Notes: generated from the sequence alone by a model not told the origin. A stretch of 64,000 bases of DNA from Nannobrachium achirus (GCA_963921795.1 OY997641.1:53936950-54000949); one strand, 5' to 3'. Positions 10,309 to 20,559 are shown, numbered from the stretch's first letter. Made by a program: numbers and translations.

Positions 10309-11146
10309 AAGGGTCGTTTCACACTCTAATAAGGAACCTAACTAATTTCGGTTCGGGAGGGCTCCCCGACCCGAAATTATTTAGGTTCGGGGGGAGTTCA
10401 TCCATACTTTCTTAACGGCTAGTGCCGAAGTCGCTTGTAAATATTGGAGGTCCGTGGCATGACAGCGTTTGTGGCCGATGAATGAGCATTGCAGGGCGGA
10501 TACATATTTGACTTGCCCTCGCGCTGCACGCTGAATGACTGGAGGTCCAGTGAGTTGCAGCTCCAGTAGGCAGCAGCACCAGCGGGGTCTCTTCTCTCTC
10601 TCTCTCACTCACAAACACTCGATCGAGCTCTGTCAAAAACATTTAATTTACAAGCTCACATTATAGACGTGCCGCCTCCCTTGCTGCATGCATGTCATCA
10701 CACAGTCACAACTCGTCGTGGAAAACAACATGGAACACTAGCAATTAGCAAAGATGTGTTTAAGCACTTATTTTGTCTTTAAAATGGTCGGCGACGCGTG
10801 TCGCGCGCGCGCCTCCCAGCGAGAACCTGACAATGTATCCGCTCTGCGACGATCAATACACGGCCAGACAAGCATTGGAAGTCGGCGTGCCTCCCTCCCA
10901 AACGACCGCTGTTTCATTGGCTTCACAGCCGAGCATATGAACTTGGAGCCGGGATGAATGAATGAGAAGACACCACTGAGTACCGAAATTAAGTCGGGAG
11001 GTCACAACATTTCTCCAGCACCGTGGAGCCGAATTTAGTCGGTTGACGCCCCCCCCCCCGAACCGGGGGATGCAAACCATATTTGGGTTCGCCTAGTGCC
11101 GAACCGAAATTAGTTAGGCTCCTTATAACGGTATGAATCGACCCTA
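10309..11146. mobile_element. hAT-like non-autonomous element with ~47-bp TIRs
   Basis: The left end reads AAGGGTCGTTTCACACTCTA, then TAAGGAACCTAACTAATTTC. The right end is the complement with few changes. The interior is non-coding and CpG-rich. It begins exactly where the 5649 gene stops, so it may have removed or capped that gene's 3' end. No clean 8-bp duplication was found. Confidence 0.65.
10648..10669 (+). repeat. Half-copy of the dispersed hairpin family
   Basis: TTACAAGCTCACATTATAGA matches the inner part of the hairpin arm. It lies inside the 10309-11146 element. Confidence 0.35.
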
Positions 11147-11787
11147 ACCCAAAAACCAACTATAATTTGACAACAACACCATGACAACAAACATGGGGAG
11201 CCATGTATTCTAATGTGCATATGCATCACAAATAGACTGTATAAAATTGGCACTTATGGGAAATATAAATCAATCCAATCAAAATGTATCCGTTTCTTTA
11301 ACATTTTTGTATTTTATGTTAACTACTCTGTCCAAAAATTACATTTCAGAACTTAAAATCCATCAAATATCCCTATGGTGAGCAAAAATATGTCATTTTA
11401 CAATTAATTGGCCGCCATTTTGGAATAATGCCTATTTAACATATTTCCGCAACTGGATTTCTTAGGACTTTTAGTATGTTGTTCTAGACACCTCAAGGAA
11501 ATGATGTGTGGTGAAAAAAAAATCTGTTACAATTACTTTGTCGTAAAACGCTAGATTGCCTGGACTATGAGATAGTGATTTATTCTAGTTTTTAGTTCAG
11601 AACTATGATGCACACATATTAGGCTATTCATTGATCGATATCATCTATTAATATCCATAGTATTCTTTACAGATCAAACCTAAAATAAAACCCTACTTAT
11701 TTTTTCATTATCATCAGGTAACATGCTGATTTCTACAGCAACACCACTGAGGTAGAACACAACACGACGTATGCTATTTGAACTAAC
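11147..11787. other. Non-genic stretch
   Basis: AT-rich sequence with no gene or repeat ends that I can support. It would be the first intron if the 11788-11985 exon is real. Confidence 0.4.
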
Positions 11788-11985
11788 CTGACTTGCCAAA
11801 GTTGCCAACGATAGCGAGATAGCAGCCACGTTCTCCCAAGCCTGTTCCTTCTAGGTCCTGTCTCTGTAGTCGACGAGACTTTTATCGTACAGAACAGCTT
11901 TCTGGCTGACAGCAAATATCAGTTTGCCTTCCCACTGTTCCCCCTTCTGCTTGGCTTTCCCGGTCCTCTTGTTTTGGTCCGCCAT
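11788..11985 (-). pseudogene. MADF-domain first exon with in-frame stop
   Basis: The minus-strand ATG at 11985 opens MADQNKRTGKAKQKGEQWEG, then KLIFAVSQKAVLYDKSLVDY and RDRT, a TAG, and KEQAWENVAA. The pattern K-L-I...V...LYD...YRDR-x-KEQAWE is the MADF (Myb/SANT-like) DNA-binding fold, as found in Adf-1-like regulators and in PIF/Harbinger partner proteins. A GTTAGT donor follows at 11787. The single TAG sits where the family usually has a basic residue, so this is probably a decayed copy. No downstream exon was found on the minus strand below 11787. Confidence 0.5.
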
Positions 11986-12739
11986 GGTGATACCGTGTTG
12001 TCAGGGAGTTCAGTTCAAACAGCCAACATACATGTGTGACAGTCAGACAGAGTCAGAGAGTTGAAAAGTCAAGAGAAGTTAGGCCTAAATATAGAGTCCA
12101 AATGTAACTGCGTCACTGCGTGTCTTCTTCAAACCGAGTTTATCTACAGGTGAGTTAGCTACAGCTGTTTAGCATTAATATAGACGACTCTGGTCCAAGC
12201 ACAAGCTAGTCTGCGTTCGCTTCCAATAGGCCCGCCAGGCACCGTCCTGAACAGTGAACACGCCCTTCTTTGAGGAAACAGGAAAAGTTTTGCAAGAAAA
12301 CAAGACGGCGTGCAAGCAACTTTTTTACAGCTATGCTGCAACTCTAACAGAAAAGAGGCGCTCCTTCAAACACCGTCTCCTACACTTGGAATAATAGCGT
12401 GAGGCGATCAGGGGCGGGAAAACGAAACCCTTCTGTTTCCCACTCCCTCTTAACAACACTAGAGGGTTTTTTTAAATAACCGCGCGCGCGTGTGCGTGTC
12501 TCATTGGTCCTAGCCAGAGCCTTCTTGTAGGCGGTGCAGCCATTCTAGCTAAGGTCTGGCTAAGCCTTGGACTAATAATACGGAGAATAAGGAGACAAAC
12601 GCTCTGCTTGGGGTTCACATCCCAACTGGCGTTACCACACAGTGGCCCAGCTGTGGACACTTTATAGCCTAGTTCCAGACCCTGAATCGCTAGCCACACC
12701 CCTTTACATTTTTTGTTTTGGCGAACGAAATGTCAATTC
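11986..12739. other. Upstream sequence of the MADF exon; no gene
   Basis: I see no open frame of note. A (CG)n/(GT)n run lies near 12481-12500. The stretch may include the promoter of the MADF exon, but no TATA box stands out. Confidence 0.4.
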
Positions 12740-12894
12740 AGGCTGAGTGTCAGGCTAGACACTTTATTGAATCAACAGCATTGTTACACACACCCACAAT
12801 GATTGAGATTGACAGGCAATAAGATGACGTCATTAAGTTAAGTGCATTCAAGATACACCAGTGTTCACAATAGTTCAACACCCCCACTTGCTCT
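12740..12894 (-). mobile_element. Copia 3' LTR and polypurine tract
   Basis: On the minus strand AGAGCAAGTGGGGG (12881-12894), a polypurine tract, is followed directly by TGTTGAACTATTGTGAACAC, the start of an LTR. CAATAAAG lies about 110 bases further down and is a polyadenylation signal. The LTR end is not sharply defined (about 12740-12760). No second copy exists above 18.4 kb, so the 5' LTR is lost. Confidence 0.65.
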
Positions 12895-13012
12895 TATACT
12901 GGCAAGACCTTTGACATACACATTTTTTTTCTTTACTTTTTAACCTTCAACACCAAAAATAAAATACAGAAACTTTTCAAGTGTGACCTTTGATACAAGT
13001 TTAAGTTTTGAA

Positions 13013-13330
13013 TCACTTCTCTTGTAACAACTCCTGTTCTACAGTTCCTTTTAAGTATCTTAACACATGTTTAGCAGTTACCATATGTTGTTCTTTTGGG
13101 TCGGATAAGTGTTGAGACAACTTACTGACAATATAACTTAGATCAAGTCTAGTACATGTCATTACGTAGATCAAGCTGCCTACAACTTCACGATACCTCT
13201 TTTGATCAACAAGTTCACCTTCATTGTCAAATTGAAGTTTATACACGCATGGAGTGGATCTTGCCTTGCAGTTAGACATGTCAAACCGTTGCAAAATTTT
13301 CATGATGTACCTTTTCTGGTTCATCTACTT
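13013..13330 (-). pseudogene. Ty1/copia RT C-terminal region
   Basis: The frame reads MNQKRYIMKILQRFDMSNCK and later SLIYVMTCTRLDLSYIVSKL and LSQHLSDPKEQH, then a segment typical of copia pol between the RT palm and RNase H. RNase H itself is not recognisable below 13013. It is cut off from the rest of RT by the 1.56-kb insertion. Confidence 0.85.
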
Positions 13331-14892
13331 GGCCCCCGTCCAGACGACAACAGATTATTTTTCACCGGGGAGGTAAAGCCACGAACACCCATGGGTGTCC
13401 AGTGCTGTCCACATGCAGACGCATGCAAACGGAGGACTAGAGAGACGAATAGTTTCCAAAACTCCGGCTGCAGAGCATTTTTGTTACCCGGGCGTATTTC
13501 TTTTGCCTTGTGGACACCGTAAACGGAGAAGTTCTTTGCTTGCATGCTTACGTCACCTTGTGCTCCTCGCCTCCTCCTCCTTGCTATGAGAGAATCCCGT
13601 GGCGTGGTGGTCTCTGTAGATTATCCATATTTATGAGCGCATTCACGACATGTTAACATTAGAGAGCTCAGCTGTCTTGTTTAGGGATGGAGCCCTAATG
13701 AATGATTGTTTTAATGATATTTGTTACTCTTGTCAAATGTCATCTTCATAGATGGTGATCACTGGTCAGCCACGAACTCACAGTTGCAAAAGATACCAGT
13801 TATGTTCTGAATTTGTTGTCTCACATAGCTTTCAACCGGCTCAATAAGCTGGATCGATAAGGTGCTCATTATCAATAACGAGATGCAGCCCTCGTCTTGT
13901 TAACGGAGCATATCTGACGCGACGCGCCTGCCTCTTCACTTTGTCAAAGTTTGGATTTCAAATGCCAATATCAAATGATTTCAAGCATAATGGAGACATA
14001 CGCATGACTGCAGGCATTATTCCAGCCCATTCTCACCTGCCTTTTAAATTATTTCCACGATCAGCACAAGCACAAAAAAGAGTCTGTCTGTAGTTGCTTC
14101 TTGTGGTGAAGTGGTGTGTAGGCTGACTAGGCCGTGTAGCCTACATTATCTTCCATCTCTTTCCTATCTCTAATTTGTGATCTCCTGTCACTCTAATTTA
14201 GTAATAGATGCTCTTTGTCGGTGCTTTAACAAGTGCACTGAAGCATTCGTATGATTATGTTCTCATTTCCAACTTGAGGCAACTTACTTAGAGATCATGT
14301 TCAAATAGGCTAAACATTTTCCAGGGACTATCACAAATTAATTTAAAAAAGAGTCCCCATTATGCAAGTAAAGAACATTCGATTGTGGTTTAATAAATAG
14401 CTAGGCTTAGGCCTAAAGAGATTATATTTTAATCGGCAATGCAAAGTTCTCCTCTGCTGCACCGTTAAACGGTCCCGTCTTACAAAGCTCTCTCTCTCTC
14501 TCGCCCTCTCTCTCTCTCTTTGATTGATAGTTACATTCGTTTAATGCTGAGAGAGAGAGAGCGCACCACACTCTCGACGATTCCTCTCCCCTCTCCTGCT
14601 CTAGAAATAGTTCGCGAATTTATATTAAATTAATGTTTAAATAGCAATTGTGCATGAGTGTGAAGATTGTGAAACTTGGACTATGCATAGCAGCCTATAG
14701 ATAGATAGCTGCTGCAATGATTGCATGAGAGCAGGGGGACGCGGCTACCCGCTTCGGTGACGCGCAGACAGGGATTTATAGCGTTTTGATAATACCGTGT
14801 GGACACACACATAACCTACGCCTCCGTGTGGAGGCGTAGGTTTCAAAACGAAGTCAGAAACGCCCGGGGATCTTTTAGGTATAGTCAGGGGC
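13331..14892. mobile_element. 1.56-kb DNA element inserted in copia pol
   Basis: The copia frame breaks at 13330 and resumes at 14893. The insert starts GGCCCCCGTC and ends with a short complement, GGGGCC. Its interior has CCGTGTGGAC words near the right side, as in fish hAT- or Harbinger-type MITEs. It is non-coding. Short TIRs are visible, but a target duplication could not be resolved. Confidence 0.6.
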
Positions 14893-15270
14893 CAGGGCCT
14901 CATCTGTCTGTGTGAAATCAATACAGAGAAAGTTCTCAAGTTTGCCAAGATCTTTCATCTTAAATTTGGCTCTCAACATTTCTTTCACATTTCGAATGGT
15001 TTGACTGTTGCTTCCTGCAATGATAAGATCATCAACCCAGATTATCAAAATAATCTTTTCACCTTTAGATGTTTCTCTGTTGTATACACAGTGGTCAGCC
15101 GGATTCTGAATAAAACCATTTTAACTAAGAAAATCATAGATCATTTTATTCCAATTCCGTCCTGACTGTTTTAAACCATAGAGTGATTTGTTAAGTTTAC
15201 AGACTAGTTTCTCCCCCTTCTCTGACTTAACCTCAAATCCCTCAGTCTGGTTGTTCCATATACAATTCAC
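14893..15270 (-). pseudogene. Ty1/copia RT palm with WVDD
   Basis: Minus-strand frames give KLVCKLNKSLYGLKQSGRNW (about 15150-15210), followed by IILIIWVDDLIIAGSNSQTI. WVDD at about 15023-15042 is the copia version of the YxDD catalytic motif. The KSLYGLKQ...RNW block is diagnostic of copia RT. A stop after YDFLS and a 1-bp shift near 15255 break it. Confidence 0.85.
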
Positions 15271-15873
15271 GGTCCCATCCTCTTTTACAGTACACTTTAA
15301 GACATAATAAGACAGAATAAAGCCATAATAAGAAATAATGTGTTGGTAATTAGAGCTAATATATTTTATTAGACAGAAACAAAGACAGAATAGTAGAAAG
15401 AGCGAATACATTCTCTGGCACCGTCACCTGCCGCGGAACTGCAGCGGCAGACACTGCCGTGCGACCGCTCCATGCGGTGGTGGCTGCCGCGGCAGTTACC
15501 AGCGATGCCGGTGCCAGATAATGTATTCGCTTTCTGCTATTCTGTCTCAGCCACTACCGCACGGACGGGCAGTTTACCGCTACGGGACCTGCCGGTCCGT
15601 GCGGCGGCCGCTGGTCCTACTGGCGGGACTGCTGGTCCTATCGCCGGCGATGCAGTGCGACTGCTGGTCGAACTAGCAGTCGTGCGGCAGTGTCTGCTGC
15701 TGCAGTTCAGCGGCAGGTGACGGTGCCAGAGAATGTATTCGCTCTTTCTACTATTCTGTCTTTGTTTCTGTCTAATACAATATATTAGCTCTAATTACCA
15801 ACACATTATTTCTTATTATGGCTTTATTCTGTCTTATTCTGTCTTAAAGTGTACTGTAAAAGAGGATGGGACC
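15271..15873. mobile_element. 603-bp foldback element with 8-bp target duplication
   Basis: The ends are GGTCCCATCCTCTTTTACAG and its complement, and arms of about 185 bp are nearly perfectly complementary. CAATTCAC occurs immediately outside both ends (15263-15270 and 15874-15881), and the copia RT frame is continuous across that site. The centre is a GC-rich patchwork of CGGCAG words. An 8-bp duplication with termini starting GG fits Merlin or P-like elements better than a standard hAT, which starts CA. The class is inference. Confidence 0.9.
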
Positions 15874-15881
15874 CAATTCAC

Positions 15882-16959
15882 AATCTATAGGAGCATGCAA
15901 ATATGCTGTTTTGACATCCATTTGATGCACCTCTAAATTGTGTTGTACTGCAATTTGCATTAGACTACATACCGATGTCATATTTGCGGTTGGAGAAAAG
16001 GTTTCTTTATAATCAATCCCAGACACTTGACTATAACCTTTAGCTACATACCTTGCTTTGTAAGTTTTTACAGGGTTGTCTTTAATTGTGTAAACCCATC
16101 TGCCCCCCACTGCATGTTTACCTTTTGGCAGTGTGGTCAGGGTAAATGTGTCATTTTCTCTCAAAGAATCAATTTCCTCCTCCATAGCTTTAAACCATAA
16201 GTCTGAATTTGGTGATGTCATAGCCTCCTTCACTGTGCAAGGAACATCACAAATGACTCTATAACAATAATCAAGGCTTAGTTCTTCTTGGTCAACAATT
16301 TTTACTTGACACTCATAATCCTTTAAATATTCTGGAGCTCTCCTTTCCCTTTTTGGATAGGAAGTGCTCTGGCTACTTTGGCCTTCACTGGTCTCAATGT
16401 TACCCATATCAGACTCTGTGTCTTGTTCCTGAGAATCTTTTGGAATTACTTTTACCTTTTCAACTTTTGGTTTTTTAAAACTCTTGATACTGAAATTGTC
16501 ATCACAAATTTCCTGCTCGGTTTGAGTCTGACTCTCAATGACACTCTTTGTAATACATTTTACCTGTCTATTTTTGATTACTTTACCTGTGTTAGGAAAG
16601 AACACCAGATAAGCTGGGCTGTTTTTGTCATAGCCTACAAAAATGCCCTTTTCACACCTTGAATCCAACTTTTTCTTGTCTTGCTTGTAAGCATAGCATG
16701 GTGACCCAAATGTTCTCATATTAGAAAGGTTAGGCTTCTTTCCTGTCAACATTTGATATGGAGTCTGACCTGCACGTCTGTTGTAACACCTATTACGAAT
16801 AACAGCAGCAGTCATGACTGCATTATGTCCACAACTCTTTTGGTAGGTTACTCTCAATGAGCATGCATCTTGCCATTTCAAACAATGTTCTCCAATTTCT
16901 TTCAGCTGTCCCATTCTGATGGGGCGAATAAGGAGCTGAGGTCTCATGCCTGATAGCAT
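15882..16959 (-). pseudogene. Ty1/copia integrase C-terminus and RT N-terminus
   Basis: A long open frame carries the integrase tail (GQTPYQMLTGKKPNLSNMRT, then FGSPCYAYKQDKKKLD) and the linker. It then gives the start of RT: GGRWVYTIKDNPVKTYKARY, then VAKGYSQVSGIDYKETFSPT and DVKTAYLHAPIDCE. The first catalytic Asp of RT is in QMDVKTAYLH. The frame ends at the foldback insertion at 15873. Its length and quality suggest fairly recent activity. Confidence 0.9.
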
Positions 16960-17490
16960 TTGTTCTTAGCAGTGTTTGAAATTGGCCAGAAGTATACTCG
17001 GTACCATTATCTGATCGCATGCATTTAATTTTCCCATAAGGTGAAACATCGGCAATAAACTTCTCAGTAGCCTTGACTGTGTCACTCTTAGCTTTTAAGA
17101 AATAGACAAAAAATGCTCCTGAATAGTCATCAGTAAATGCTAAAGTGTACCTGAAACCATCTTTAGCAGTAGGATCAATAGGTCCTGACAAATCTGTGTG
17201 TACAAGGTCAAGTGCAACTTTTGCCTTTGCATCTGGCTCTCTGCTTCTGCTCTGAGCAAATTTACCTTCAGTGCACATTTCACGTGAGAAATTAGATGTA
17301 TCAATTTTGCCTTTAATTGCCATAGCCTCTGTGACATTTTGCAATTTCAACACATCTTCATAGTTTTAATATCAAAACACCCATGACATTCATCAACATC
17401 AATATTTGCTTCATTAACGGTGTTTAAATAAAACAACCTATCATAAACCTTGATGTCAAATGTCGTACTGTTCTTGTGGATGAGCTTGTT
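16823..17490 (-). pseudogene. Ty1/copia integrase core and GAG-pre-integrase region
   Basis: The frame holds LVHTDLSGPIDPTAKDGFRY, IKCMRSDNGTEYTSGQFQTL and SPHQNGTAERNWRTL. The first D, the second D (in SDNGTEY) and the E (in GTAERNWR) make the DDE triad of the integrase core. Upstream (17354-17490) lies the degraded zinc-binding GAG-pre-integrase segment with LFYLNTVN and a stop. A frameshift near 16950 separates it from the pol frame below. Confidence 0.9.
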
Positions 17491-17781
17491 CTATCCCTCT
17501 TTGAACACGACTGTGGCTCCGTTGGATGTTGCTGCCTTGACTGAGAAAATGTCTTGGGGAAAGGATGGAACGTAGAGCGCCCCCGTCAGCATCGTCTCCA
17601 CCTCTCGACCCATGTCATCTTTCAGCCAAACGTTTGCAGCACCTCTCTTCAGCGCAATGCCAGAGGCCCTCACTCCATCAGCCAACTCAAGAACATGCTT
17701 TCTTGGCTCAAAGCTGTCGTCAAAACTGTTGAATTTGCCCTCGTCGGTCACGATGTGCGACGTAGCACCGGTGTCGACCAT
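17491..17781 (-). pseudogene. Ty1/copia aspartic protease
   Basis: The frame starts MVDTGATSHIVTDEGKF. DTGA-T-SH is the copia protease active-site signature. It continues with LADGVRASG and ALYVPSFPQDIFSVKAATSN, the usual protease body. The spacing between protease and Gag is frame-disrupted (17785-17915). Confidence 0.9.
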
Positions 17782-17784
17782 AAG

Positions 17785-18420
17785 CCTCCTCTGCTTCAGT
17801 CTGCCGCCCGGTCGCTGTTGCCCACCTTGAAGGCAAACGTGTGGTGGTCCTGGTCCTCTTCATCCACGGCCTGCTTCGCGTTGTCGCACCGTCCTCTCCG
17901 CCTGCAGTTGGCATCGTTTGCTTGCACTAAACTTCTCAGTGCTCTCGTAGCTCCGCAACTTTGTCTTGAACTCGGCGAAGGTGATCTTCTCGTCACTTTG
18001 TGTAGTGTGGATGGAAAACGGTTTAAATGACTCTGGCAGCCCCTTCAGAATCATAGCGATTAATAAACCGTCACTCAAAGTCTCTTCTGCATTCCTCAGT
18101 GCAGTGATGGCTGTCTCTGCTCGTATAATGTAATCGGTGATGCTCTCATTAGCAGCTTTCTGGAGAGACGTGAGCTCTGTGTACAAGGCGATCACTCGTG
18201 GTTTCCCCTTACCAGCATAGTGATCCCGCAGAATCTTCAACGCTTTTCTCCCATCGTCTGCTGCATCCCTCATGACCAGAGACAAACTTTTGTCGTCCAA
18301 CAGCTGAATGATTCAGCGTACACTTCTTCATTTCTATTGGCGTCTTCTGTGACTGACGACGCATGAGTCCAGTAGCCAATGAACTGCGCGTTTGAGACTC
18401 ATTATGCAGAAACCGGCACA
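17785..18420 (-). pseudogene. Ty1/copia Gag (UBN2-type)
   Basis: The main frame (17860-18300) contains KALKILRDHYAGKGKPRVIA, LYTELTSLQKAANESITDYI and LSDGLLIAMILKGLPESFKP, a classic copia Gag of the UBN2 type. Upstream in another frame is HASSVTEDANRNEEVYAE, so a frameshift lies near 18300. The zinc knuckle downstream is degraded (CRRRGRCDN only). No 5' leader, primer site or LTR follows above 18420. Confidence 0.8.
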
Positions 18421-18614
18421 AACACACAGATAGCAGGAAAACCACTGCATGTCAAAAGTTGCGTTTTTTTTGGTGTAATTGAGGCCAGGAAACATTAAAA
18501 AAAGCAAAAAAAAACTCAAAATTTATTTTTTGATGTCATGTCCACTTTAAGTCTTTATTTGGTCCCCAAAATGATGGTCCAGGAGTTGTTTTTCAAAAGA
18601 AGCAATATATTCCA

Positions 18615-18852
18615 GGGATTGACACTAAGGCTTGCCCACCTGCCCCCGGCAGGTAAATAAAATCTTAGAGCAGGTGAAGTTTGCTTTCAGGTTGCCCGAC
18701 CAGGCGAGAGCTTGTTTGAGAGGGGACGGAACCGTCTATAAACACAACACAACAGACAATTTTCGGGCAAGTGGGCATGACCTTTGGGCAAGTGGAACAT
18801 GACCTGTACTTGCCCAACGGGCAAGTGCCTCTGAGACCTTAGTGTCAACCCC
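18615..18852. mobile_element. 238-bp foldback MITE
   Basis: The left end GGGATTGACACTAAGGC and the right end (complement GGGGTTGACACTAAGG) are inverted. The interior repeats TTGCCC/GGGCAAG words. The CAGGG start on the left resembles hAT ends. No target duplication is apparent. Confidence 0.6.
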
Positions 18853-19371
18853 TTTTGGGTTGCTATGTCTTACCCGACAAGGGCTTCCCCAAATACTGTT
18901 AAAGTAACCCAACCAAGCGATAACATCACCATAGCACTGCCATTGTTGTTGTTAAAATGCTGAACTTTGAGCTCCCGTTGGAAATCTTGTCTCTTGCCAA
19001 GTCTTGCTGTACTTCTGGGTTCCCATTTAATTGCATTGAACAACAGAAGTAGCACGAGACTCGGCGAGAGGCGGGATTTTCCACTTATTTTTTTTTTTAT
19101 GTTTTTTTTTTAATGTTTTGAAATGATAATAATTAAAAACCAACTGTAGGAAACAAAAGATTAACCCAGTGGCCCAGTGCTTAGGAACCAGTGCCCTAAA
19201 ACAGGGGTCGGCAATTAGATTTGGACGAGGCCAATTTATTTCTAAGGCATTAGATGGCGGGACAGAACATAATGAAAGGCAAGAAATTCATATTTAAACA
19301 ATGTTACTGGAACTCCAAGACAGACTGCCTTACAAGACAGAGGCATCTCTCTCTCTCTCTCTCTCTCTCAG
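18853..19371. other. Non-genic; polypyrimidine tract before exon
   Basis: No gene is seen. A poly-T run lies at about 19087-19111, and a CAGGGGTCGGCAA sequence at 19203 looks like a hAT end. A (TC)n tract at 19349-19369 directly precedes the acceptor of the AT-hook exon. Confidence 0.4.
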
Positions 19372-19609
19372 ATGTGGTTGAACCTCAGAAGCGTGGCCGT
19401 GGCCGTCCCAGAAAGTACCCTGTCTGTCAGCCCTCCCCTGCGGTACACTGTGCGGTGATCCAACCTAAGAAGCGTAAACCTGGCCGTCCGAGAAAGCATA
19501 AATGTGGTGGTCCAGTCTCCTCCCCTCTGCCAGAGGAGGAGAGAGAAGGAAGAGGAGAAGAAAGAGAGGATGAGATGGCAGGAGAGGATGAAGAGAGGAT
19601 AGGAAGACG
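19372..19609 (+). CDS. AT-hook exon, copy A, of a C2H2 zinc-finger gene
   Basis: A (TC)n tract and CAG acceptor precede a frame with two AT-hooks, KRGRGRPRKYP and KRKPGRPRKHK, then an acidic/basic stretch EEEREGRGEEREDEMAGEDE. AT-hooks bind the minor groove of AT-rich DNA. Pairing with a C2H2 array downstream is a common layout in fish zinc-finger expansions. A GTATGG donor follows at 19610. A second version of the same exon lies at 20310. The exit phase of this copy does not match the entry phase of the second, so they are more likely alternatives than consecutive exons. Confidence 0.6.
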
Positions 19610-20224
19610 GTATGGTGGCGATCCAACACGGCATCCAGGTGACAATGGAACACTTTACTTTAGAATTTGAGCAACTTTGTATTCAACCATATTAAAGGGA
19701 ACATCCACACCAAAACATATCCCCAGATGAAATTGCATGTTTCTTTGGTTTGTCTTTTGCTGCTATCTTTTATGTATTTATACCACGATGCCTTGTTGTG
19801 TACATACTGGCTGGACAGAGGACAGAGCCTTCTTTGCGCTACATAAGTTACGTTAGAAGTGGCATTGTTTTCAGCTCGTTTCTCTTCCGGGTCTTTACGT
19901 GGTGGAATAACGACACTTCGGGTGGTCTGTTGGAACTATAAATAGACAATTCATGAAGAGAAAAATAACTTTGGACCGGCCAAAATTAGCGGACGAGACC
20001 GCTACGGTGCCGCTCGGGTTTGATTTTGTAATTTCATTATTATTTCGGAACAGGTCCGAATCGGACGATATATGACGGTCCATTTCAATTTCGATTCTTT
20101 TTTTGGACCTGTGAAGAACTCTACTGTGTAGCATTATGATATTTAAACGTTCAACTTCCTGTAAATTAGTACAGTATGTCAGACTGCGTCTTTATACATT
20201 TCTATTATAATGGATTAAAGATGT

Positions 20225-20253
20225 GACACTGTCTCTGTCTGTCTGTCTCTGTC

Positions 20254-20299
<46 letters not shown>

Positions 20300-20308
20300 T
20301 CTCTCTCA
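20225..20308. repeat. (TC)n/(TG)n polypyrimidine tract before exon B
   Basis: A TC/TG-rich run of about 80 bases ends at a CAG acceptor and probably serves as the polypyrimidine tract. The same type of run precedes copy A, so it was part of the duplicated unit. Confidence 0.7.
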
Positions 20309-20309
20309 G

Positions 20310-20559
20310 ATGTGGTTGAACCTCAGAAGCGTGGCCGTGGCCGTCCGAGAAAGTACCCCTCCCCTGCGGTACGCTGTGCGCCGGTGATCCAACATAAGAA
20401 ACCTGGCCGTCCGAGAAAGCATAAATGCGGCGGTCATGTCCCCTCCCCTCTGCCAGAGGAGGAGAGAGAAGGAAGAGGCGAAGAAAGAGAGGATGAGAAT
20501 GATGGCAGTAGAGGATGAAGAGAGGATAGGAAGACGGTTCCCCAAAGCACAAGCAAAAC
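20310..20559 (+). CDS. AT-hook exon, copy B, frameshifted
   Basis: This copy is very similar to 19372-19609 and also encodes two AT-hooks (KRGRGRPRKYP and KPGRPRKHK). It has lost a few codons between the hooks and gained 4 bases near 20497, so the AT-hook frame ends at a TGA (20516-20518). A strong GTAAGT donor follows at 20560. In the post-shift frame its exit phase matches exon C. Either this copy is dead, or the window carries a private indel. Its better donor suggests it was the original exon. Confidence 0.6.

Larger units (their letters stand above)
5649..10309 (+). pseudogene. Broken transposon-type zinc-binding protein gene, class unassigned
   Basis: Successive plus-strand frames form one protein that I recognise as a multi-copy, uncharacterised family in fish and other animals. 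The N-terminus (5649) has a CRIC pair followed by an HVGCRRTYC cluster, a probable zinc-binding head. Then come a DLHAANANYRHQCSINFR segment (5980-6312) and helical regions (6270-7290). After these are VTPVLTFDQPLFWKALTI and LRLGGFHMQMSFLGTIGHLM (7630-8050), LSMPACANINNAMQSLTGVS (8857-9177) and EFTFKKANQAVTLASRS (10041-10250). Frameshifts near 5950, 6300, 6700 and 8050, plus three insertions (7287, 8384, 9174), break it. The ends and terminal repeats of the parent element are not visible. The catalytic class is unknown to me. The strict TFDQ and GGFH...GHLM blocks suggest a nuclease-like fold, but that is inference. Confidence 0.6.

Noticed and set aside
13331..14892. Superfamily call for the 1.56-kb insertion
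   Set aside because: Only about 6-8 terminal bases mirror and no duplication could be fixed, so the class was left open.
17554..18030. 158-codon plus-strand frame
   Set aside because: It lies antisense to copia protease and Gag, which have clear motifs.
19254..19670. Start of the zinc-finger protein at the ATG 19254
   Set aside because: The frame runs through a polypyrimidine tract and acceptor before the AT-hooks. An intronic read-through is more likely than a real start.
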